Source: Gammaproteobacteria bacterium (lineage in GTDB: Bacteria > Pseudomonadota > Gammaproteobacteria > Francisellales > CACEW01). From it: a stretch of DNA of 7,106 bases. The position numbers and the translations under genes are program-made. Each line of letters starts with the position of its first letter. Within the stretch, counting starts at the first letter, position 1. Under the pieces are notes generated by a model. It ran no database searches. It saw nothing but the letters and a program-made list of their open reading frames with translations, and was not told the origin of the DNA. Where the stretch lies: contig JANQIS010000115.1 of assembly GCA_028282045.1 (NCBI GenBank), forward strand, positions 1 through 7,106, in the 5' to 3' direction. Shown here piece by piece: positions 1 to 6,812 of the stretch.

Positions 1-126
1 CTTACCACCTTTAATTTAGGAAAGCATTTTCATGATCGCGGGTGAGCAAAAGCAATGGCTCATGTCGGTTTCATCATGTCACTTCATTCTCATCCCCACA
101 GTAGTATCTGAAGATTGAAGGTGAAG

Positions 127-1533
127 CTATATTTGGACTAAGCGTTTCATTATAGGCGTTAATACTAATGTCAACACCAGACCCGTTGCCGCAAAACCAG
201 CGATAATTAAAAAGGTTGATCCATAGGCAAATTGAACTGCATGACCTGTTGACTGCGTGGTACTGAGACGAGCAAGAACACTGGCCAGATAGCCGGAGAT
301 ACCAATCATCATAAAGTTAATGCCCATAAATGTACTGTTTTTGGCTAGTGGTGTGAGTGAGGTGACTGCTGAGGTAACAATAGGTGCTATCGATACCTCG
401 CCAAAGCCTAAAAATACATTTCCAAGTACGACTAAAGTAAATACGACGTAATGATATGAGTTGATAGCGCTGCGTGTGGCCATGTAAAAGATTAAGTAAC
501 TGATTATTGTCAATAGCATGGCGAGGATACAACGGGTTTGGTAGCGGATATAGTTTGGTTGGTTGCCGATGGCACGAGTAATGGATTTAATTACAATAGC
601 ACCGATGGCCACAGCCAATGCAAGCAAAGAGGCATAAGTTGAAGAAGGGATTGGAATATAAGGGTGTAGACTATGTTGGATAAACATAACTAATGATGAG
701 CCTATTTGCAGTTCAGTAGCGAAGAAAATAGTGGAAAAAATCATTAAGATAATTAGAGCTGCGTAGTGATATCGTTGCTGTTTGCCACAGCGTGACATTT
801 CAAGGATAAAGTAACAACCGATCAATACAATAAAGGTGCCTAAAACAATATGGTTCCAGTCAGAATGACTTAGAATTACAATACACGCGATGCAGGTGAT
901 AATGACAGTAATGATAAAACATAAATATCGGGCGCTTTGAGAGTTTAGCAGGTGTCGATGCTGCTTAGGGATGGGTAATGTGCGCCAAAACCCAGTGTAG
1001 ACCAGACACATTAATGTCATTAATATGCCGCAGATAGCAAAACCATTACTAAAGCCAAACACATGTGTCAAAACACCGACGGTGATGGGGCCTAAGATAG
1101 CACCTGCATTCATCAAGGCATAAATAGTGGTGTAACCATGATCTTTTTTATGGCCATGGTCATTTTCATATATTAACCCTAATAGGCTGGAGATATTGGG
1201 CCTTAATAATGCCTGTCCGGTGATGAAGATCCCCAGACCTGTAGCGATATGGCGCTTATCAACACCAATAACGACAAAACCTGCTGCAACCATCAACATG
1301 CCGGCAGCAACGCAATACCGCCAATCAAGCAAGTAGTCGCCAATAATACCGCCTAGTACAGGCATTGAGTACGCTAACAGTATGAAGATTCCGTAAATAC
1401 TGTAGGTTTCATTGACAGGCAAACCGACATGGTAGCGTAAATAGAGCACTACAATAGAGATCAGCGCAAAGTAAGAAAAACCGTAGGTTATTTCAGCACT
1501 GGCGATGCTGATAAGTGCGGTTTTAAATTTCAT
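127..1533 (-). CDS. POT/PTR-family MFS transporter with degenerate ExxER motif
   Basis: Probable inner-membrane proton-coupled oligopeptide transporter of the POT (PTR2) branch of the major facilitator superfamily. Its 468 residues are almost entirely hydrophobic segments, as expected for 12-14 membrane helices. Family landmarks are LLRPNISSLLG (about 109-119) followed by GYTTIYALMNAG (133-144), matching the PTR2 signature LFKPNISSLLG...FYxxINxG, ELQIGSSL (274-281), and GEVSIAP (378-384), which supplies the conserved helix-10 glutamate E379. Oddities: the usual ExxER(F)xYYG of helix 1 reads E14-I-T-Y17-G18-F-S-Y-F, so only the first glutamate remains, and the helix-4 lysine is R111. The HPxGL lead-in before helix 1 is also missing, although helix 1 itself is complete. 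The ATG start has no strong ribosome site but lies just downstream of a good promoter; the stop is TAG. Family call is firm. Substrate is unknown, and the motif changes suggest altered coupling or specificity. Confidence 0.9.
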   Translation of the reverse strand: MKFKTALISIASAEITYGFSYFALISIVVLYLRYHVGLPVNETYSIYGIFILLAYSMPVLGGIIGDYLLDWRYCVAAGMLMVAAGFVVIGVDKRHIATGLGIFITGQALLRPNISSLLGLIYENDHGHKKDHGYTTIYALMNAGAILGPITVGVLTHVFGFSNGFAICGILMTLMCLVYTGFWRTLPIPKQHRHLLNSQSARYLCFIITVIITCIACIVILSHSDWNHIVLGTFIVLIGCYFILEMSRCGKQQRYHYAALIILMIFSTIFFATELQIGSSLVMFIQHSLHPYIPIPSSTYASLLALAVAIGAIVIKSITRAIGNQPNYIRYQTRCILAMLLTIISYLIFYMATRSAINSYHYVVFTLVVLGNVFLGFGEVSIAPIVTSAVTSLTPLAKNSTFMGINFMMIGISGYLASVLARLSTTQSTGHAVQFAYGSTFLIIAGFAATGLVLTLVLTPIMKRLVQI

Positions 1534-1562
1534 ATTATCATTGTTTTATTTAAACGATTTGT

Positions 1563-1591
1563 ATTATAGGGGATAGTTCGTGGAATTTGAA
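1563..1591 (-). promoter_or_regulatory. Sigma70-like promoter of the first POT gene
   Basis: On the minus strand a perfect -10 TATAAT (1568 down to 1563) is preceded, after 17 bp, by TTCAAA (1591 down to 1586), which matches 4 of 6 positions of the -35 consensus. The predicted transcript would start near 1556, giving a leader of about 20 nt before the ATG at 1533. Spacing and position are as expected; no experimental support. Confidence 0.6.
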
Positions 1592-1646
1592 ATGGCTTAT
1601 TATTTTTACAGATTTGTATCGCCATTTTAACATTAAATTTTCATAG

Positions 1647-1657
1647 GCCAATTTGGC
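1647..1657. repeat. Short palindrome in divergent promoter region
   Basis: GCCAA-T-TTGGC, a perfect 5-bp inverted repeat around one base. It lies between the two divergent promoters, just upstream of the -35 region of the methyltransferase gene. It is positioned like a regulator site, but it is short and could be chance. Confidence 0.2.
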
Positions 1658-1669
1658 GGTTAAAACCAT

Positions 1670-1698
1670 TTTAGACTTTAGGCCGGCTCTGCTATGAT
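1670..1698 (+). promoter_or_regulatory. Extended -10 promoter of the methyltransferase gene
   Basis: TATGAT (1693-1698) is preceded by TGC (1690-1692), forming an extended -10 element. TTTAGA (1670-1675) lies 17 bp upstream as a partial -35 (4 of 6 matches). The start would fall near 1705, giving a leader of about 24 nt that contains the ribosome site GGGAGG (1718-1723). Confidence 0.6.
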
Positions 1699-1728
1699 AT
1701 TTAGTGTTATGGGCTTTGGGAGGCCGCT

Positions 1729-2403
1729 ATGTTAGCAACGAGTGGTGTTGCGTTGTGGCGCAATTTGGATAATGTGCATGGATTTTATGAATACATCAGT
1801 ACAGAAGTGATGGAAACTTTCCATGTTAGTTCTGGCATAGGTTATCGAGATCTCGAAGTGATATTGCCAATGTTGTCTGATGTAAGCAGTATACTCGAAG
1901 TCGGTGCCGGAAGTGGCAGAGTTTTGCGGTTTTTGCAAAAATACTTTCCTGATAAAAAGGTCGTAGCTATTGAGCAAGTTCCGGTTTACTACGATTTTCT
2001 AGTAGATCATTACGGGGATTATGCCAATATAATCCATGGTGACATCATGCGCTACAAACCATGTTGTCAATTTGAGTGCATTTTGCAAATGTGGGCGGGG
2101 ATCTGTGACTTTAACATCAATGAGCAGCAAGCGTTATTGAATAAATTCGCAAGATTGCTAAAAGAAGGCGGTTTTGTTGCCGTGGAATCATTGCTGAGAT
2201 CCACTGAGTCCAACCATAGTCAGGTCATTGTGACAGGGGCGTCAGAGCATCAGATTAAGTATGGTGAAGGACTTATAAACTGCTATGTCGCAGACACAAA
2301 GCTTATGATAGCAATGGCTAAAGATGCTGGGTTTTCAACTATCACACCGCTTTATTATTATCCACAAGGTAAGAAGCGCATTGTCTATATCATGCGTAAA
2401 TAA
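1729..2403 (+). CDS. Class I SAM-dependent methyltransferase
   Basis: A 224-residue soluble protein with a Rossmann-type methyltransferase core. Motif I is ILEVGAGSGRVL (55-66), the glycine-rich SAM-binding loop. The acidic residue ending strand 2 is E82 in VVAIEQ, expected to contact the ribose hydroxyls. HGDIMRY (103-109) corresponds to the adenine-contacting motif, ILQMWAG (118-124) to strand 4, and LLKEGGFVAVES (143-154) to the usual post-motif segment. The C-terminal part, ending in YYYPQGKKRIVYIMRK, completes the sheet. Length is typical of a single-domain enzyme. The start is well supported: GGGAGG sits 5 nt upstream of the ATG and just downstream of an extended -10 promoter. The gene is divergent from the first POT transporter and convergent with the 455-residue gene, so it is probably monocistronic. 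The acceptor substrate (small molecule, protein or RNA) cannot be told from the sequence. Confidence 0.88.
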   Translation: MLATSGVALWRNLDNVHGFYEYISTEVMETFHVSSGIGYRDLEVILPMLSDVSSILEVGAGSGRVLRFLQKYFPDKKVVAIEQVPVYYDFLVDHYGDYANIIHGDIMRYKPCCQFECILQMWAGICDFNINEQQALLNKFARLLKEGGFVAVESLLRSTESNHSQVIVTGASEHQIKYGEGLINCYVADTKLMIAMAKDAGFSTITPLYYYPQGKKRIVYIMRK

Positions 2404-2431
2404 AAGGGTTGCTTGAAATTGGCTCGTGCTT

Positions 2432-3799
2432 TTATGGGGTAGTTGCTGAGCCGATGGCGCTATTGTCAAATTGTAATTTGATACACCCTTTAACAAACGA
2501 GCTATTACGGGCAAAGTCTAAAGGCCTGTCTGTTTCATAAAGCAATTTATTAAAGTCAGCATCTTCTGCAGCAATATTGTCGGCGCTGAGGATACTCTCA
2601 TATTGGTTTGGGTTGGTGTGGAAATATTCCACCCGTAGGCACTTGCCAAGTCGTTCCAAAATGGTGTTCTCTAAGTTGAGGTCAGGGTTAACCAACTGTG
2701 ATAGGTATTTGCGCATCAGTGTTGTCAACTCATCAAGGTCATTAATGGTACTCGTGCCGCCGGATGACTTGGGAGAATATTCAATTGAAGTTGGGTATTG
2801 TAGTGAGTAGTAAGCAGCTTGGTGATCAGTAATATCAAGCATGTAGGGTGCCATGATAATGGGTTTGTAAGCGATATCATAGTAATCGATATAGGCTGCT
2901 TGAATTCCTTTAACCGGTGCCATGCTGCTTTCTATGGCAGGGCGAAATCCTGGTGCAACACCTGAGGCAATTACAAACAAGTGGCGTACTGTGTCAATCA
3001 TATGGGGTGACGCCTTAATGTGCTTTAAATGTTGAATGCGCGAGAAAGTCATTTGCCAGGCAGCAACATTGAGCCAGAATGAGTGGGATTGGCGGTTTTT
3101 CTGCAAGAAGAAGATTTTCAACTCTCGCCAAGCAGGGTCATTAAGGTGTTCAAACCATTGTTTCGGTAAGAGCAGGACTTCAAACTCCCATGGTTCGATA
3201 AAGTCGCGCGCTTTAGCAAGTTGCTTAAAGACTTGCCAGTGATCAATAAGCTCGCGTGGTTTTTCGATATTAAAACCAAAGTGTTTTAGCAGGCGTGTAT
3301 GTGCCATATTGTCAGAAATTTTGGGCAGCATAAATACAGACCTGGCCCCTGCGGTCATATCCCAAAGAGATTTGGATGTATGAGAAAGATGGTTGGAATC
3401 GATTTCATCTAAGATCCGTGATAAACCAAATACATTGCCCGGCTGAACCACCGCAAATGGTACGACACGCCCTTCAACCTCTATGTAAAGTTCCATTGTA
3501 TTTTGTAATGGGATCATGACTGGGTTGGTATAGAGGTTATAGCCAATGTCTTCTGCTAGTGTTTTAGGCTCAAGAGACTCGGATAACTCGACAAAACCAC
3601 CATTAATATCGGGTAAATAAAAACGACCTTTATCGAGAATCTTATCGCCATAACGGTATTTGACTCGATACATTTTAATTTCATCGCCTGGTGCAATACG
3701 ATCAACAATTTCCACCAATGGGGCATTGAGTCGCAGAATTTCTTCTCGAACTTCTTGCCAAGTGTGAGCTGTTGCTGCAATAGGTCCTATGTTGGCCAT
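2432..3799 (-). CDS. Uncharacterised 455-aa protein, paralogue of the 450-aa gene next to lpxK
   Basis: I do not recognise this family. The protein is soluble in character: no signal peptide, no convincing membrane helix, many charged and aromatic residues. It aligns end to end with the 450-residue product at 5460-6812. Shared blocks are TW-(Q/S)-x-VR near 13-18, RVKYRYGDKI (45-54), G151 with FMLPKISD (156-163), WxxEV (204-208), HMIDTVRHLFVIASG (266-280), APVKGIQAAYIDYY (294-307), YYSLQYP (330-336) and FVKGCIKL (435-442). This copy has an extra Ser/Gly/Thr-rich stretch (about 342-352) after YYSLQYP that looks like a linker. Its ATG has a strong ribosome site, AAGGGGA (3811 down to 3805), 5 nt upstream; the stop is TAA. 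It lies 72 bp downstream of the frameshifted POT gene on the same strand and may be read with it, since I see no convincing promoter in the gap. The reading frame is intact and, with a conserved paralogue, surely coding. Enzyme or structural role is undetermined. Confidence 0.85.
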   Translation of the reverse strand: MANIGPIAATAHTWQEVREEILRLNAPLVEIVDRIAPGDEIKMYRVKYRYGDKILDKGRFYLPDINGGFVELSESLEPKTLAEDIGYNLYTNPVMIPLQNTMELYIEVEGRVVPFAVVQPGNVFGLSRILDEIDSNHLSHTSKSLWDMTAGARSVFMLPKISDNMAHTRLLKHFGFNIEKPRELIDHWQVFKQLAKARDFIEPWEFEVLLLPKQWFEHLNDPAWRELKIFFLQKNRQSHSFWLNVAAWQMTFSRIQHLKHIKASPHMIDTVRHLFVIASGVAPGFRPAIESSMAPVKGIQAAYIDYYDIAYKPIIMAPYMLDITDHQAAYYSLQYPTSIEYSPKSSGGTSTINDLDELTTLMRKYLSQLVNPDLNLENTILERLGKCLRVEYFHTNPNQYESILSADNIAAEDADFNKLLYETDRPLDFARNSSFVKGCIKLQFDNSAIGSATTP

Positions 3800-3818
3800 A
3801 AAAGTCCCCTTTCTTTTG

Positions 3819-3869
3819 CTAGCTTAAGTTTCGCATAAATACTGTATTTTCACTAGCTTAGCACAGTAT
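3819..3869. repeat. Direct and inverted repeats in the POT2 to 455-aa gene spacer
   Basis: The 72-bp spacer holds CTAGCTTA twice in direct orientation (3819-3826 and 3853-3860). It also holds a 7-bp inverted repeat, ATACTGT (3839-3845) with ACAGTAT (3863-3869), separated by 17 bp. The inverted repeat could form a weak hairpin just after the POT stop codon, but it has no U-tract and so does not look like a standard terminator. A regulator site or mRNA-stability element is possible; chance is also possible. Confidence 0.3.
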
Positions 3870-3871
3870 GG

Positions 3872-5324
3872 CTATGTGGTAAGCCGTTGCGCAGTAATTG
3901 CGAATTTTATCCAGCCAGACGTGATAATAATCAATAAGACGCAAGCACCTAAAACGCTGGCAATAAGGTAATAAGAATGTGCATAAATCTGTGCGCTATT
4001 AAGTGCATGTGCTTTCTGGTCTGACAGGTAAGCAAATAGTGTGCCAATGTAGCCTGAGAATGAGGTTGCCAGGCTCCAAATGCCAATGTAAGTGGACTCA
4101 TAACGTGGTGGTGCTAAGTAAGCAATAGCCGCAATCAACGCCGGTCCGATGGCCAGTTCACCTGCCGCCAGTAATGCATTACTAATGACGATGAGTATGA
4201 GTGGCCCATGACTGTTATTATGATGGTTACTAAGTTCGGCAGCAAATGCCAACATCAATAAGAAGGCTGTACATAAAATCAAACCCAGTGTGCAGCGTAA
4301 AATAACAGCGTTGTTATGGTAGCGTTTTGTCATCCAGGCCCACAGCGGTGCAATGAAAGGGGCAAGTAAGATAATGAATAAAGGCTCTAATGAGGCGAAA
4401 CTTGCAGTGGGTATGGTGTGGTGAAACAGCGTGTGTGCAATATCACGTTTTATAAACAACAACATAGTACTGGTGCTTTGCATATAACCGGCATAAAAGA
4501 GAATGGCAAAGCCGTTAAGTACCAGATAGGCATAAAACTTTTTACACAAATCCGCATCCAATTCCATCGAGAAAATGATAATTAGGCTGATAATGCCAAC
4601 ACAAAAAATCCAAATGGCAAGGTTAAATAAGAGGATATACGTTAGTAACAGTGATGCCAATACAATTAACACCAGAATTAACACGCCCGCACCCAGATAG
4701 TGAGGATAAGGGCGATAAGGGCTTCGCTCGAGCGTACCTGTTTTAGTGAAATGATACAGTAGCAGACTGAGGGCAACACCCAATGCACTGACCAGTAAGC
4801 TGATTTGTGCACCATAATGTGTGGTGGTAAAGCCATAGAGCACAGGACCGGCAAAGCCACCAATGTTCATGATAGTGTAGAACAGTGCGCTGCCAGTCTC
4901 TCGTCGATCTGAGTCTTTGGGGTAAGAGGGTACTGACCTGGCTGGTGAGGCTGGATTTAAAGAGTCCGACACCAATAACAATGGTGCCCAAACCAATACG
5001 CAAATATTCATGGATATTGATAGATAAGATTAGACAACCGCTAATAATAAGTAATCCACCTGTCATTACCGCTAGGTAACGCCCTAGCAGCTTGTCGGCA
5101 ATCAATCCCCCAATCAGTGGGACACCAAATGCCAACACCGTAAAAATCCCAAACAAGCTATAAGTATTTTGGTCAGAAAAATGAAGCCTTTGAGTGATAG
5201 TGAGTACTAATACAGCTTGCAGGCCATAAAAAGTCAGGCGGTCCCATGCTTCGGCAAAACCTAGCACATACAAGCCCTTAGGTTGTTTCAAGTGATATAA
5301 AATAGACATTTTATTAGCTGTCAT
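3872..5324 (-). pseudogene. POT/PTR-family transporter split by a +1 frameshift
   Basis: Second POT-family proton-coupled peptide transporter, read as two overlapping frames. The N-terminal frame starts at 5324 and stays open to 4743. It holds the lead-in HLKQPKGL, the coupling motif E25-A-W-D28-R29-L-T-F-Y-G (ExxER with Asp for the second Glu), and GLFKSS with the helix-4 lysine K123. The C-terminal frame continues to the TAG at 3872. It supplies YPKDSDRRETG and FYTIMNIGG (the FYxxINxG signature), the later helices and the GELAIGP motif with the helix-10 glutamate. Joining the frames near 4919-4925 gives about 483 residues, the normal family length, with no gap against the signature region. 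The ATG at 5011 in the C-terminal frame is an artefact: the residues it would add are out of frame with the family. All core motifs are kept, unlike the first transporter, so the lesion is recent, a sequencing error, or a programmed shift. If real and unprogrammed, translation ends after 135 genuine residues plus 58 out-of-frame ones, and the protein is dead. Confidence 0.85.
4917..4926 (-). other. Frameshift site in the second POT gene
   Basis: In the upstream frame the minus strand reads CTC TTA CCC CAA AGA, with TTA as codon 134 (4925-4923) and CCC as codon 135. Dropping one T gives CTC TAC CCC AAA, that is LYPKD, which is the family consensus at this point. Dropping one C from CCCC (4922-4919) gives LLPKD. 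Either single-base loss restores the frame, so the lesion is most simply a one-base insertion. Confidence 0.8.
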
Positions 5325-5342
5325 AATCCATTATTAAACATA

Positions 5343-5370
5343 AGTATAGATGATGTTATTTTTTTGTTAT
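5343..5370 (-). promoter_or_regulatory. Candidate promoter of the second POT gene
   Basis: On the minus strand TATACT (5348 down to 5343) is a good -10. ATAACA (5370 down to 5365), 16 bp upstream, is a partial -35 with 4 of 6 matches. The leader before the ATG at 5324 would be only about 12 nt. The upstream DNA is very AT-rich, including a run of seven T on the plus strand (5359-5365), which can make promoter-like matches by chance. Confidence 0.4.
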
Positions 5371-5389
5371 GTTATTTAATATTTGCGTT

Positions 5390-5411
5390 TATATAACGTG
5401 TATGCGCACGT
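5390..5411 (+). promoter_or_regulatory. Possible -10 element overlapping an ACGTG-N6-CACGT inverted repeat
   Basis: TATATAAC (5390-5397) is a -10-like sequence upstream of the 450-residue gene, but no matching -35 is visible at 16-18 bp. It overlaps ACGTG (5396-5400) and CACGT (5407-5411), a 5-bp inverted repeat around TATGCG. This is the size and place expected of an operator for a dimeric regulator. It may control the downstream unknown gene and lpxK, the divergent transporter, or neither. Confidence 0.3.
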
Positions 5412-5459
5412 AATGCTTTTAAATTAGGGCCGTGCTAACATGCCACCATTGATGAGAAT

Positions 5460-6812
5460 ATGAAATTATTAATGGATAACTTAACCCAGCCCAGTGTTGA
5501 ATTGATCACTTGGTCGCAGGTGCGTGATGCGGTTGCTACGGTTGTGCCGGAATTGGCTGGTTTAATTGATACCATCAGCCCCAACCATGATTATCCACTA
5601 GTACGTGCACGTTATCGTTATGGCGATAAAATCGAGTGCAATGGTAAGTTTTATATCACTTTAGATAATGAATCAATGCCAATTGGTGATGAGCGCGTGC
5701 CATTACCCATCAGAAAAGCCATCGGTTATTCTTCAACGGTGCCACTTGGATTATTATTGCGACGTACGATTGAGTCCTACGTTGATTTGGGGGACAGAAC
5801 GTTGCTGCATCACCTGCTTAAACCAGGCGAATTGTTTTCCTTATTTGATCTGTTCCGTTCCGGAGCAGGTTGTTCTTCAGGGCGTTATTGGCGCATGAAT
5901 TCTGGTTCACAAGCCATCTTTATGTTGCCTAAAATTTCTGACATGTCATTTCATAAGCGTCTGAGACGAGATTATGGATTGCTTAGTGGTGTGCCTGAGT
6001 CCTTGTTTGAGCAGGGGGTATTATTTGCAGAGTTGGCTAATAGCCCTTGTTTTGAGGATGATTGGTATAGTGAGGTGCTTTATTTTAGTGAACCCTGGGT
6101 GAAGGCATTGCAGTCAAACCAATGGCCAGCTCTTGCATTTTATATGCTTAAGTTTGCTTGGAAACGTTCGCAGTTTTGGCGTGAACTGCCTATTTATGAG
6201 TCTTTTATCTCTAAGGCACTGATACGCTATCATCAAAAGCTTAATCCTTACATGGTTGATACGGCCAAGCATGTTATGGCCATTTCTACCGGTAGCAGTA
6301 CCGGTCATCAGGTAGCGGTTGATGAGAATGTGGCACCCATTAGAGGCATTCAGCAAGCTTATATTGAGAGTTACTCACTGAAGATTTATGCGCCGATTAT
6401 CATGCAGCCGGCCTATCTGAACGATGGCCCAGGTAGTTGTGTTTATTACTCTTTGCAGTATCCCATGCTCACAGAAACTACTCAAATTATGCGCAAAGTT
6501 GCCACTAAGCTTGAAGATTTACGCGAGTTACGTCAGTTGTTTAACTTGTTTGTAGCAGAGATCAAAAATTTTAATCATATGGTTAATGCAACACCATTAG
6601 AACGTTTTATTAATCAAGTCGCTTTTGAGTTCTATCATAGTGATCGTGATCGATTTGGTGAGATTGGCTCGTGTACGCAACTGCCTGAACAGGACTCCCT
6701 TTTAGCTCAAGAGTTGGCCCGTTTCCCTGGGCGCAAGCTCAGCGAGCGTGCCCAGTTCTTACGGGGCTGTGTGCGCATATCCTCACAGGAACACTATGAA
6801 CAAAATTGTTAA
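5460..6812 (+). CDS. Uncharacterised 450-aa protein, upstream of and overlapping lpxK
   Basis: Paralogue of the 455-residue product at 2432-3799 and equally unrecognised. It has no signal peptide or clear membrane helix. Shared motifs fall at almost the same spacing: RYRYGDKI (51-58), FMLPKISD (154-161), W202-x-x-EV (to 206), YMVDTAKHVMAISTG (264-278), APIRGIQQAYIESY (292-305), YYSLQYP (329-335) and FLRGCVRI (433-440). It lacks the Ser/Gly/Thr-rich insert of the other copy and has its own N-terminal extension of a few residues. The ATG at 5460 is chosen because an in-frame TAA lies at 5436-5438 with no other ATG between, and the ATG at codon 5 has no ribosome site. The ribosome site at 5460 is itself weak (GATGAG, 5451-5456). 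The last codons overlap lpxK by 17 bp, which implies one transcript and probable translational coupling. This links the gene in expression, though not necessarily in function, to lipid A synthesis. Confidence 0.85.
   Translation: MKLLMDNLTQPSVELITWSQVRDAVATVVPELAGLIDTISPNHDYPLVRARYRYGDKIECNGKFYITLDNESMPIGDERVPLPIRKAIGYSSTVPLGLLLRRTIESYVDLGDRTLLHHLLKPGELFSLFDLFRSGAGCSSGRYWRMNSGSQAIFMLPKISDMSFHKRLRRDYGLLSGVPESLFEQGVLFAELANSPCFEDDWYSEVLYFSEPWVKALQSNQWPALAFYMLKFAWKRSQFWRELPIYESFISKALIRYHQKLNPYMVDTAKHVMAISTGSSTGHQVAVDENVAPIRGIQQAYIESYSLKIYAPIIMQPAYLNDGPGSCVYYSLQYPMLTETTQIMRKVATKLEDLRELRQLFNLFVAEIKNFNHMVNATPLERFINQVAFEFYHSDRDRFGEIGSCTQLPEQDSLLAQELARFPGRKLSERAQFLRGCVRISSQEHYEQNC
6787..6790 (+). promoter_or_regulatory. 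Ribosome binding site of lpxK inside the upstream gene
   Basis: AGGA lies 5 nt before the ATG at 6796, within the last codons of the 450-residue gene. It fixes the lpxK start and, with the 17-bp gene overlap, suggests that ribosomes finishing the upstream gene help initiate lpxK. Confidence 0.6.

Noticed and set aside
43..65. TGAGC / GCTCA hairpin downstream of the first POT gene
   Set aside because: Five base pairs with a 10-nt loop and no U-tract on either strand; not a credible terminator.
32..118. Small plus-strand ORF starting at ATG 32 (28 codons)
   Set aside because: No convincing ribosome site, no recognisable product and no neighbour context; random short ORFs of this size are common.
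109..126. Three spaced copies of TGAAG
   Set aside because: Five-base units with uneven spacing; no support for a functional repeat array.
1534..1551. Fur-box-like AATGATAAT just upstream of the first POT start (minus strand)
   Set aside because: It matches only about 11 of 19 positions of the Fur consensus, lacks the second half-site, and lies in AT-rich DNA where such matches are expected by chance.
2400..2435. ATAAAAG / CTTTTAT inverted repeat spanning both stop codons at the convergent gene ends
   Set aside because: An A/T-only stem with one G-C pair and a 22-nt loop is too weak for an intrinsic terminator, although a bidirectional end is expected here.
4678..5079. Short overlapping ORFs around the frameshift on both strands, including an ATG at 5011
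   Set aside because: They are shadows of the split transporter; the residues added by the 5011 start are out of frame with the family.
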